A DNA stretch of 64,000 nt from Bacteroidota bacterium (GTDB lineage Bacteria > Bacteroidota > Ignavibacteria > Ignavibacteriales > Ignavibacteriaceae). Location of the stretch: NCBI GenBank assembly GCA_020161395.1, contig JAIUOE010000003.1, positions 124,001-188,000 of the forward strand. Direction: 5' to 3'. The notes below the pieces were generated by a model that was not told the DNA's origin, did no database searches, and was given only the letters and a program-made list of their open reading frames with translations. Both the position numbers and the translations under genes were made by a program. This document shows, one piece after another, positions 44,207-53,457 of the stretch; position 1 is the first letter of the stretch, and each line of letters begins with the position of its first letter.

Positions 44207-46684
44207 TTATACTGACTGTGCCTGTTTGAGTTCTCCGGAAACCTGTTCGAAAACAGCATCCACGAGTGAGTCATAGTCGTGACCTTCCGGGTAGACGGGT
44301 TTGTGAAATTTTACTTTAATCTTTTTTCTGGGTCTTGGGACGAAACTTCCTCTAGGCAGCGCATCAATTGCCCCGTCAATTGAGACAGGTACAACAGGCA
44401 CATTTTTCTCATGAGCAAGAATGGCAAAAGCCTTTTTAAACTCTCCCAAAGCACCTGTGCGGGTTCTGGTACCTTCAGGGAAAATTATGATGTTTTTCCC
44501 TTTTTCGAGAAGTGATGCAAGCTTTTGCAGAGACTCTTTCAGATCTTTGTTTATGTCCATCACCACAACATTATTCCTGTTTGCAAGAGCCTTAAGAAAT
44601 TTCCCTTTAACATGTTTTTCTTTGGCATAGAAATATGTATTCTTAAAAATGGAGTTTTTGATGAACATGGAGACAAAAAGTCCGTCAAAGAAACTTTGAT
44701 GATTTGGTGCGAGAATGAAAGGTCCCGAAGGAAGATTCTCCAAGCCTTCTCCCCTCACCCGGAAATAAAGTTTAAGGAAAACTTTGGAAGAATTTTTGAA
44801 AAGATTTTGGGTAAACCAGCTTTTGGGGAGTTTAAGGTCAACTTTCTCTTTAAATATTTCCGACCATTTGACCGTTTCCACGCTGATTTTGGCTTTGTTT
44901 TCTTTCATGAAGTGCGAGAGTTTTTCGACAGTCGGGTGATGGACAAAAATGTCTTCTTTTACCTTAATTCCGAAAGTTGATTCGAGAAAGACATGAAAAT
45001 TTACTTTGTCAAGACTGTCAAGAGCAAGATCCATTTCGAAATGATCATCAGCATAGACGGCGGTTTTCTTCTGCTCTGTCAGATAATCTCTGATAACGAT
45101 ATATTCCTCAAAATCAGGTTGAGGTTTCTTGTCAACAGCTTTATCCCTTGCAGTTTCTGCCACCAGAGATGCGATCTTGAACCGCTGAATTTTGCCGAGT
45201 CTTGTCTTTGGAAGTTCTTCCTTAAACAGAACAAATTTTGCAATTTTTTTAGAGGGATGTGCATTCTTGTTGTATTTATCAATCACTTCCCATCTAAAGG
45301 CTTCCTCGTAATTATGAATTTCCTTTTCAGCGAGTTTCTTGAAATTCGGGTAAATGGCTACAGCTATATTGTCATTTTCAGCATAAGCAGCCACTTCTGA
45401 GACATAATCGGAAGTTTCCTTCAACTTCCCTTCTATCTCTTCGGGTGAAATGTTTTTCCCGTTTGAGAGAATAATTATCTCTTTCGACCTGCCGGTAATG
45501 TGAATGTAGCCCTCTTCATCGAGATGACCCAAATCGCCTGTCTTTAACCATCCATCCTGAAGCACTTCTGCAGTGGCTTCAGGTTTGTTGTAGTAACCTT
45601 TCATCACATTTCTGCCTCTGACAAAAATCTCGCCGTCACGGGTTTCGAGTTCAACGCCCTGAAGCAATTCGCCTGCCGAACCAATTTTCCACCTCCCCGG
45701 TCTGGTGAATGTGATCATTGGGGCACATTCCGTCATACCATAACCCTCAAGCATCTCAAATCCGAGCGTCTTGTAATCGGAAGCAACTTCCTCGTTCAGT
45801 TTTGCCCCACCGCAAACCATGTATTCCACTTTTCCGCCAAATTTTCTGTGCACAGTCCCAAATATCTTTTTGGAGAAACTTCTTGAATTCACTTTTTTTG
45901 CCAGCGCAAAGAGCGCTCTTGCAACCGGACTCTTTCTTATTTTATCCATTATTCCTTTGCGAATGGCTTCGTACAACCTCGGAACACCGATGATGATCGC
46001 AATTCCATTGTTTTGAAGAGTTGCAATGATATCTTCAGAAACCATTGAAGGCGAAAAAGCGAGTGTACCACCGGAATAGATTGGTGCAATGAACGATCCT
46101 AAAAGGGGAAGAATGTGGTGCATAGGTAAAAGTGCAAGCGTATTTCGTTCCGGTGTATATATCGGTACACTTTCGCAGACTCCCTCAAGATTCTTCAAAA
46201 TATTTTCGAACGAAAGCATCACCCCTTTCGGGTTTCCTGTGGTACCTGAAGTGTAGGTAATAACAGCAGTTTTATTGTGATCTTCCTGAACAAAATCCTG
46301 AGCCGTAAATTTCTCGAAATCGCCGGTCATTTCTTCAAAAACCACTACCTTCGGTTTGTATTGGAGAGATTCTTCAATCTTTGTATAATTTTCACGAAAC
46401 TCTTCAGGAATAAATAACACCTCAGGTCTTGAATCATTCAGTATATAAGCAACTTCAGAAGGCTGCGACATGAAGTCAATGGGTACAGCAGTAGCATTAT
46501 TCAGCCAGGCGGAGAAAAACGCAAAAGTCCACTCAGGGCGATTTGGTGAATAAATCGCAACTTTATCTGCTTTAATTTCCGAGTAAAGAGATGCATAATA
46601 CTGCGATTGCTGAAAGAATTCCTGATACGAAATTTTCCTGTCTTTCCAGATTATTGCAGTCTTGTTTCTTATGGTAAATTTCAA
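44207..46684 (-). CDS. Fused AMP-forming acyl ligase, acyl carrier protein and PlsC acyltransferase
   Basis: This 825-residue tri-domain protein is a multifunctional lipid enzyme. Residues about 1-500 are an ANL ligase (TYTSGTTGNPKGVMLS, GYGMTECAP, DGWLKTGDLG). Residues about 530-600 form an acyl carrier domain with the phosphopantetheine serine in ALDSLDKV. Residues about 610-820 are PlsC-type: NHQSFFDG (HxxxxD) and FPEGTRTRTG. E. coli Aas fuses ligase and acyltransferase but has no ACP in the middle. The likely path is fatty acid activation, loading onto the internal ACP and transfer to lysophospholipid. The start is TTG 46684, with GGAGA upstream and no ATG. Confidence 0.93.
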   Translation of the reverse strand: MKFTIRNKTAIIWKDRKISYQEFFQQSQYYASLYSEIKADKVAIYSPNRPEWTFAFFSAWLNNATAVPIDFMSQPSEVAYILNDSRPEVLFIPEEFRENYTKIEESLQYKPKVVVFEEMTGDFEKFTAQDFVQEDHNKTAVITYTSGTTGNPKGVMLSFENILKNLEGVCESVPIYTPERNTLALLPMHHILPLLGSFIAPIYSGGTLAFSPSMVSEDIIATLQNNGIAIIIGVPRLYEAIRKGIMDKIRKSPVARALFALAKKVNSRSFSKKIFGTVHRKFGGKVEYMVCGGAKLNEEVASDYKTLGFEMLEGYGMTECAPMITFTRPGRWKIGSAGELLQGVELETRDGEIFVRGRNVMKGYYNKPEATAEVLQDGWLKTGDLGHLDEEGYIHITGRSKEIIILSNGKNISPEEIEGKLKETSDYVSEVAAYAENDNIAVAIYPNFKKLAEKEIHNYEEAFRWEVIDKYNKNAHPSKKIAKFVLFKEELPKTRLGKIQRFKIASLVAETARDKAVDKKPQPDFEEYIVIRDYLTEQKKTAVYADDHFEMDLALDSLDKVNFHVFLESTFGIKVKEDIFVHHPTVEKLSHFMKENKAKISVETVKWSEIFKEKVDLKLPKSWFTQNLFKNSSKVFLKLYFRVRGEGLENLPSGPFILAPNHQSFFDGLFVSMFIKNSIFKNTYFYAKEKHVKGKFLKALANRNNVVVMDINKDLKESLQKLASLLEKGKNIIIFPEGTRTRTGALGEFKKAFAILAHEKNVPVVPVSIDGAIDALPRGSFVPRPRKKIKVKFHKPVYPEGHDYDSLVDAVFEQVSGELKQAQSV

Positions 46685-46757
46685 ACTAATCTCCGTTTAT
46701 TTTTAAACTTCTAAAATACGGAAAATCCTGCAATCAGTTACGACCTGTTTTTCCGGC

Positions 46758-46789
46758 AAAAAAAAAGCTGCCTCTTCGCAGAAGCAGCT
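46758..46789 (-). terminator. Intrinsic terminator of membrane pyrophosphatase gene
   Basis: On the minus strand AGCTGCTTCT pairs with AGAGGCAGCT around a short GCGA loop, followed by nine T (46766-46758). It lies 18 bp after the stop at 46808. Confidence 0.88.
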
Positions 46790-46807
46790 CACCAAAAGAA
46801 CAGTAAC

Positions 46808-49198
46808 CTATTTCTTTATAATCCGCATCTTATAAAAAGATCTCCAAACGAAATAAAGAGCAATGGCAAAAAATAACAATCCTACAAGAGGTGCTGTATC
46901 TCTGAAACTCACTTCGAGTGCAATCTCCATTGCGAGAAGCCCAAAAAGAGTTGTAAACTTAATCACCGGATTGAGTGCTACAGAGGATGTATCCTTAAAC
47001 GGATCACCTACGGTATCTCCTACCACTGTTGCATCGTGAAGCGGAGTTCCCTTTTCCTTTAAATTCACTTCCACATATTTTTTTGCATTGTCCCAGGCTC
47101 CACCGGCATTTGCCATGAAAACTGCCTGTGACAGTCCAAAAATTGCAATTGATATTAGGAAACTGACAAAGAAAGCAACAGGCTCCTTTGCTCCGTATGC
47201 AGGAGCTGAAAGAAATGCAAATGTCAAAGCGAAACTGAAAACAGCCACAAATATGTTGAACATACCGCTTTGGGCATACTGTGTACATATTTTAACAACC
47301 TCTTTCGAAGTCTCTATTGATGCACTCTTCTCTGCAGAATCACCGAGCTTGATGTTTTTCTTTATATACTCGACTGCCCGGTAAGCTCCGGTCGTAACTG
47401 CCTGTGTTGAAGCCCCTGTAAACCAGTAAACCACAGCACCTCCGGCAATCAGTCCAAAGATGGTATACGGGTTGAGGAGATTTAGAAGTGCTTCCGGCTC
47501 GATGCCCAGCGACTTCTTGATTACCAGAATCAGTGAAAAGATCATCGTTGTGGCACCGACCACCGCTGTACCAATAAGAACAGGTTTTGCGGTCGCCTTG
47601 AATGTGTTGCCGGCACCGTCATTTTCTTCGAGATAATGTTTTGCTTTTTCGAAATCGGGTTTGAATCCAAAATCCCTTTCGATATCTTTGGAGGCATTTT
47701 TGTCTTCTTCGATAAGGGAAAGTTCATAAATCGACTGGGCGTTATCTGTTACGGGTCCGTAACTGTCAACCGCGATTGTAACAGGTCCCATTCCAAGCAT
47801 ACCAAATGCGACAAGTCCGAATGCAAAAATTGCCTGGTATGCCATCATTCCATCAGGAATATACTGTGAAAAGTAAAAAGAGGAATACATTAGAATAATG
47901 AAGAGGATTCCTTTCCAAAACGCGCTGAAATTTCCGGCTACAAATCCGGAAAGAATATTCAATGACGGTCCGCCTTCTTTTGAAGCAGCAACGATCTCTG
48001 CAACATGTTTTGACTTCGTACTTGTGAATATCTTCGTAAATTCGGGAATAAGTGCAGCACCAAGTGTCCCGCAACTTATTATAGCTGACAAGGTTAACCA
48101 TAAATCACTTGGAAGGTGACCAATCTGAATCTTGCTTACGATGAATGTTACGATTATTGACAGAATTGAAGTGATCCAAACCAGATTCGTTAGGGGCTTT
48201 TCAAAGTCGATATCATCGCTTTTACCGTAGAGGAGGCTGCTGAGTACCCGGTTCAAACCAAAGGCAACTACAGATGTAACGATCATGAGTATTCTCATTA
48301 CAAATATCCAGGTCAACAAATCCTTTTGGTGTTCCACCGATCCAACCGCAAGCACTATAAAGCTTATCAGGGCAACTCCCGTAACACCGTAGGTTTCAAA
48401 ACCATCTGCTGTAGGTCCAACGCTGTCTCCCGCATTGTCTCCTGTACAATCAGCGATTACACCCGGATTTCTTGGATCATCTTCTTTTATTTTGAATTCA
48501 ATCTTCATAAGATCGCTTCCGATATCTGCGATTTTTGTAAAGATACCGCCTGCAATTCTTAATGCACTTGCTCCGAGTGATTCACCAATTGCAAATCCGA
48601 TAAAACTTGCTCCGGCGAGAGTACTGGGAACAAAAAGCAGTATGATGAGCATCATTACAAGTTCAACACAGATCAACATTACACCTATGCTCATTCCCGA
48701 ATCGAGAGGAATGTTAAGCAATTTAATTGGTTTACGCTCAAGTGATGCAAAAGCCATCCTCGAGTTTGCCAAGGTATTCATTCGTATCCCGAACCATGCA
48801 ACGCTGTAAGAGCCGAGAATTCCTATTACGGTCCAACCGAGAATGAACAGAACATTACCCGCTCCATTCCCCTGGAGGAAGCCGAAATAAAATGCAACAC
48901 AAACAGCGATAAATGCAAAAAGAATGGCGAGGAACTTACCTTGCTGTACAAGATAGGTTTTACTCGTCTCAAAAATCACCTGGGCGATGTCAAGCATCGA
49001 TTTGTGAGCTCTTAGTTTTTTAACCTTCAGGTACTGATATATACCAAAAGCCAGCCCTGCAAAGCATACCACCAAACCATAATATAAAAGAATGGTTTGA
49101 TTATCATTCAGAGCAGGAATTTTCAGATCTGCTTCGCTGGCGAACAGGTCGACAGACAAGAACAGGAAAGAAAAAGCGAAAAGTAGTTTTTTGAACAT
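46808..49198 (-). CDS. hppA: Membrane-bound ion-pumping pyrophosphatase
   Basis: This is a 796-residue protein with about 16 membrane helices. Catalytic loops are clear: ADIGSDLMK, KEDDPRNPG, the DNAGDSVGPTADGFETYG core, and the late KYVEVNLKEKGTPLHDATV and GDTVGDPFKDT metal ligands. It couples PPi hydrolysis to H+ or Na+ export. At the site that sets K+ dependence it reads GNTFKATAK, so Lys is in the K+-independent position while the residue three further on is Ala instead of Thr. It is a divergent sequence (DIGSDLMKIEFK replaces the usual DVGADLVGKVE). The N-terminal hydrophobic stretch may be an extra helix. Monocistronic. Confidence 0.94.
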   Translation of the reverse strand: MFKKLLFAFSFLFLSVDLFASEADLKIPALNDNQTILLYYGLVVCFAGLAFGIYQYLKVKKLRAHKSMLDIAQVIFETSKTYLVQQGKFLAILFAFIAVCVAFYFGFLQGNGAGNVLFILGWTVIGILGSYSVAWFGIRMNTLANSRMAFASLERKPIKLLNIPLDSGMSIGVMLICVELVMMLIILLFVPSTLAGASFIGFAIGESLGASALRIAGGIFTKIADIGSDLMKIEFKIKEDDPRNPGVIADCTGDNAGDSVGPTADGFETYGVTGVALISFIVLAVGSVEHQKDLLTWIFVMRILMIVTSVVAFGLNRVLSSLLYGKSDDIDFEKPLTNLVWITSILSIIVTFIVSKIQIGHLPSDLWLTLSAIISCGTLGAALIPEFTKIFTSTKSKHVAEIVAASKEGGPSLNILSGFVAGNFSAFWKGILFIILMYSSFYFSQYIPDGMMAYQAIFAFGLVAFGMLGMGPVTIAVDSYGPVTDNAQSIYELSLIEEDKNASKDIERDFGFKPDFEKAKHYLEENDGAGNTFKATAKPVLIGTAVVGATTMIFSLILVIKKSLGIEPEALLNLLNPYTIFGLIAGGAVVYWFTGASTQAVTTGAYRAVEYIKKNIKLGDSAEKSASIETSKEVVKICTQYAQSGMFNIFVAVFSFALTFAFLSAPAYGAKEPVAFFVSFLISIAIFGLSQAVFMANAGGAWDNAKKYVEVNLKEKGTPLHDATVVGDTVGDPFKDTSSVALNPVIKFTTLFGLLAMEIALEVSFRDTAPLVGLLFFAIALYFVWRSFYKMRIIKK

Positions 49199-49347
49199 GA
49201 CTCCTCAATTTGAGTTGTTTATTAATGAATAAATTATCAAGTTAATGCAGTTATATCAGTACAAAATCGCTATTGCGGGTGGGGTAAAAAACAATGGACT
49301 AAATTACTACAAATTTTTCAGACAGTCAAAATAATTTAAAGTTTTTT

Positions 49348-49378
49348 TTTGAATTAGGTATCTGCTTGACTATATTTG
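49348..49378 (+). promoter_or_regulatory. Bacteroidetes-type promoter for rplU-rpmA-mdh
   Basis: TTTG (49348-49351), 19 nt, TATATTTG (49371-49378) matches TTG-N19-21-TAnnTTTG fully. The leader to the rplU ATG would be about 38 nt and includes AAAGGA before the ATG. Confidence 0.72.
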
Positions 49379-49421
49379 TAATCTGTTAAAAATGTTTTTT
49401 TACAAACCATAAAGGACCGCA

Positions 49422-49730
49422 ATGTTTGCAGTTGTAGATATAGCAGGACAGCAGTTTAAAGTTTTAGAACAGGAGAAACATTTCGTTCCCCTTCTAAACG
49501 CTGAGCCTGAAAGTGAAGTAGTATTCAATAATGTATTGCTTTACTCAGACGATGCCGGCGTAAAAGTTGGCAAGCCGTATGTGGAAGGCTTAAAAGTTAC
49601 CGCAAAAGTTCTGAGCCATGTTCAAGATGATAAAGTTCTCGTTTTCAAGAAAAAGAGACGCAAAGACTATGACAAGCTCAATGGACACAGACAGCAACTT
49701 ACCAGAATTGAAATTTTAAAAATCGGATAA
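49422..49730 (+). CDS. rplU: 50S ribosomal protein L21
   Basis: This 102-residue protein starts with MFAVVDIAGQQFKV and has the C-terminal KKRRKDYDKLNGHRQQLT that is typical of L21. It binds 23S rRNA. A ribosome site AAGGA lies 7 nt upstream. rpmA follows after 11 bp, the universal order. Confidence 0.98.
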   Translation: MFAVVDIAGQQFKVLEQEKHFVPLLNAEPESEVVFNNVLLYSDDAGVKVGKPYVEGLKVTAKVLSHVQDDKVLVFKKKRRKDYDKLNGHRQQLTRIEILKIG

Positions 49731-49741
49731 GGAGTTAGTAA

Positions 49742-50002
49742 ATGGCACATAAAAAAGGACAAGGATCGACCAAGAACGGTAGAGACAGTAATGCCCAGAG
49801 ATTGGGAGTGAAAGCTTTCGGCGGTCAGTTCGTCGAAGCAGGCTCCATAATCGTCCGCCAGAGAGGCACTAAATTCCATCCGGGACTTAATGTTGGCAAA
49901 GGCAAAGATGACACTCTGTTTGCTCTCACAGACGGAACAGTTCAGTTCAGAGCCCGGGCAAACGACCGTCAGTTTATCTCTGTAATACCTCCAACTGAAT
50001 AG
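49742..50002 (+). CDS. rpmA: 50S ribosomal protein L27
   Basis: This is an 86-residue protein with the signature [16 protein letters not shown] and the [13 protein letters not shown] that contacts the peptidyl transferase centre. It begins directly with MAHKKG, without the N-terminal extension cleaved in Firmicutes. It is downstream of rplU, with GGAG just before its start. Confidence 0.98.
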   Translation: MAHKKGQGSTKNGRDSNAQRLGVKAFGGQFVEAGSIIVRQRGTKFHPGLNVGKGKDDTLFALTDGTVQFRARANDRQFISVIPPTE

Positions 50003-50007
50003 TTTAA

Positions 50008-50943
<936 letters not shown>

Positions 50944-50981
50944 GGTGACTGCTTCCTGCAAATCAGTTGATTAATAAATTT

Positions 50982-51014
50982 AAAACCCTCCGTCAGAAAT
51001 GGTGAAGGGTTTTT
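50982..51014 (+). terminator. Intrinsic terminator after mdh
   Basis: AAAACCCT (50982-50989) and AGGGTTTT (51006-51013) form an 8-bp stem with a 16-nt loop, and the T-run continues. Being A/T-symmetric it may also work on the other strand. Confidence 0.65.
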
Positions 51015-51043
51015 CTATTTTAAATAACAGGCAACTTGAAGTT

Positions 51044-52711
51044 ATGATTGAAACCATAAAAAATCTATCCGATCTGAAATTAAAGCTGAGTATTATCGTT
51101 GTCGCGGCTGTATTGTTTCTCCCTTTTCTGGGGAGTGTACACCTTTTTGATTGGGACGAAATCAATTTTGCCGAAGCTTCCAGGGAGATGATCGAAACGG
51201 GCGACTGGTTACGCGTCCACATCGATTACGAACCATTCTACGAAAAGCCCCCTCTCTTCTTCTGGGTTCAGGTAGTCTCGATGAAAATCTTCGGTATTAA
51301 TGAATTTGGTGCAAGATTTCCCAATGCAATCATTGGTATAATCACACTTCTGTTGCTTTATTCCTTTGGGAAGAAACTTTTCGACAGAACATTCGGTTTG
51401 CTGTGGGTCATTGCGTATGCGGGGTCAATCCTTCCCTACTTCTACTTCAGGTCCGGAATCCTCGATCCCCTCTTCAATCTTTTCATGTTCATCTCAGCGT
51501 GGTACATATTTCGTTTTTTTGATGATGAGGAGGAAAAGAATTACAATCACCTCAATGCAGGATTATTTTCAGGGCTGGCAATTCTTGTAAAGGGTCCGGT
51601 CGGATTACTGCTTCCGGGACTGACATTCATTATTTTTAACCTCATTACTATAAAGAAATTCCGGTTTAAAATCGTTCAGATGCTCCTTTTTGGAATTGTC
51701 GCAATTCTTACCGCAGGGGTCTGGTTCGGCGTCGAATTGTCTGTAAACGGTCCTGTATTTCTTGAAGCTTTTTTCAAATACCAGATCCGGCTGCTTACGA
51801 CCGGTGATGCAGGGTTCAGCGGTCCAATTTACTACCATTTGGTCGTTGTTCTTATTGGTTGTTTCCCGGCTTCTCTCTTTGTCTTCAATTCATTTAAAAA
51901 GCAGGATACACTCACGGAGGGGCAGAAAAATTTCAAACTGGTCATGTTTATTTTGCTCTCAGTGGTCATGATAATTTTTTCTCTGGTCAAAACGAAGATT
52001 GTGCATTACTCCTCTCTTTCCTACTATCCGGTTACTTTCCTGGGGGCACTGGCTCTGTACGAGATCGTAAATGAACGACTCACAAATTTCAGATGGACGA
52101 AAATCGCAATCACCACAACCGGGGTTTTTATCGGGTTACTGATCTCTGCACTGGCAATGATCGGAATTTTCAAAGAGGATATCATTCCATATGTACAGGA
52201 TGAATTTGTTAGGGCAAACCTTAAGGCTGATTCCTTATGGTATGGTTGGGAACCGGTGATTGGACTGTTGCTCGTTGGGACCACAATTTTCTCCGTGATT
52301 CTTTTAAACAAAAGAAAACCGGTTAAGGGAATCCTGTTTCTTTTTGGAGGGACTGCTCTCACCCTTTCTCTGATGCTGCCTCTGATGTTGCCTCAAATTG
52401 AAAATTATGTACAGGGCGCACCCGTTGGATTTTATGAATCACTCCAGGGGAAGGATGTCTATGTGAAAGCTGTCGGATTCCGGAGTTATGCCGATATCTA
52501 TTACAGTAAAAAGGAGAAGAAAAACAGCGCTTCCGGTATTGGAATATTGCACAAAGATATCGAAGATTTCCTGATTAATGGAGACATTAAGAAACCTGCC
52601 TATTTTGTGACTAAGATAAACGAAAGAGACAAATGGACAAAAATCCCCAATCTCAAGGTTCTTTACGAGAAAAACGGATTTATTTTTTTACAGAGAAGAG
52701 AAAAGCCTTAG
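51044..52711 (+). CDS. GT39/ArnT-like polyprenyl-phosphate-dependent glycosyltransferase
   Basis: This is a 555-residue integral membrane protein with about 10-12 helices. The N-terminal loop after helix 1 has the signature DWDEINFAEASREM, then YEPFYEKPPLFFW, as in ArnT and protein O-mannosyltransferases that take sugars from undecaprenyl phosphate on the outer face of the inner membrane. The C-terminal 80 residues are soluble. Acceptor (lipid A, protein or polysaccharide) cannot be told. The ATG 51044 is chosen, because the earlier ATG 50999 lies inside the mdh terminator. It is convergent with the GT2 gene, with 1 bp between. Confidence 0.88.
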   Translation: MIETIKNLSDLKLKLSIIVVAAVLFLPFLGSVHLFDWDEINFAEASREMIETGDWLRVHIDYEPFYEKPPLFFWVQVVSMKIFGINEFGARFPNAIIGIITLLLLYSFGKKLFDRTFGLLWVIAYAGSILPYFYFRSGILDPLFNLFMFISAWYIFRFFDDEEEKNYNHLNAGLFSGLAILVKGPVGLLLPGLTFIIFNLITIKKFRFKIVQMLLFGIVAILTAGVWFGVELSVNGPVFLEAFFKYQIRLLTTGDAGFSGPIYYHLVVVLIGCFPASLFVFNSFKKQDTLTEGQKNFKLVMFILLSVVMIIFSLVKTKIVHYSSLSYYPVTFLGALALYEIVNERLTNFRWTKIAITTTGVFIGLLISALAMIGIFKEDIIPYVQDEFVRANLKADSLWYGWEPVIGLLLVGTTIFSVILLNKRKPVKGILFLFGGTALTLSLMLPLMLPQIENYVQGAPVGFYESLQGKDVYVKAVGFRSYADIYYSKKEKKNSASGIGILHKDIEDFLINGDIKKPAYFVTKINERDKWTKIPNLKVLYEKNGFIFLQRREKP

Positions 52712-52712
52712 G

Positions 52713-53453
52713 CTAATTGTAGATGTCAAATCTGGCAAAGCCCATTTTCTGGAGACGGTGTTTTACCGAGGTAACGAGTACCCCGATTCCATAGATGGAA
52801 CTGCGTTTGAAATTTATTGAGGAAGCTTCTTCAAAATATTTTGTCGGGCAGGTTACTTCTCCAATCTCATATCCTTTGAAGATAATCTGGGAGAGCATCT
52901 GATTATCGAAAACGAAATCATCAGAATTGGCTTCCAGATTCAGATCGCGTAGCACTTCCGCTGAAAACGCCCTGTAGCCTGTATGATATTCAGATAATTT
53001 CTGACCAACCAGCCAGTTTTGTACAAGGGTCAAAACTCTGTTTGCGATGTATTTATAGATTGGCATTCCCCCTTTTAATGCACCCTTCCCCAATATCCTT
53101 GAGGCGAGTACGACAGGATAGAGCCCGTTGGCAATGATCCAAGAAATTGAAGGAATAAGTTTAGGAGTGTATTGATAATCGGGATGCAGCATGATAACTA
53201 TATCAGCATTTAATTCGAGAGCCTTCTTGTAACACGATTTCTGATTACCCCCGTATCCCTTGTTTTTATCATGCTTAATAATATGCTTTATTCCAAGGGC
53301 TTTTCCGACTTCGGATGTATCGTCTTTGCTCGCATCATCCACAAGCACTACATCGTCCACTATATCAAATGGTATCTCATTGTAAGTCTGTTCAAGTGTT
53401 TTCGCTGCATTATAGGCAGGTAAAACAACAACTATCTTCTTATCGTTAATCAT
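52713..53453 (-). CDS. GT2 glycosyltransferase, dolichyl/polyprenyl-phosphate sugar synthase-like
   Basis: This 246-residue GT-A protein has the nucleotide-sugar sites VVVLPAYNAAKTL, LVDDASKDDT and HPDYQY. There is no membrane helix at the C-terminus. The size and motifs resemble DPM1-type enzymes that make polyprenyl-phosphate hexoses. Such lipid-linked sugars are the donors of GT39 enzymes, and a GT39 gene is convergent right beside it, so the pair may act in sequence. The gene follows the PAS sensor gene by 4 bp. Confidence 0.86.
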   Translation of the reverse strand: MINDKKIVVVLPAYNAAKTLEQTYNEIPFDIVDDVVLVDDASKDDTSEVGKALGIKHIIKHDKNKGYGGNQKSCYKKALELNADIVIMLHPDYQYTPKLIPSISWIIANGLYPVVLASRILGKGALKGGMPIYKYIANRVLTLVQNWLVGQKLSEYHTGYRAFSAEVLRDLNLEANSDDFVFDNQMLSQIIFKGYEIGEVTCPTKYFEEASSINFKRSSIYGIGVLVTSVKHRLQKMGFARFDIYN

Positions 53454-53457
53454 TTAA

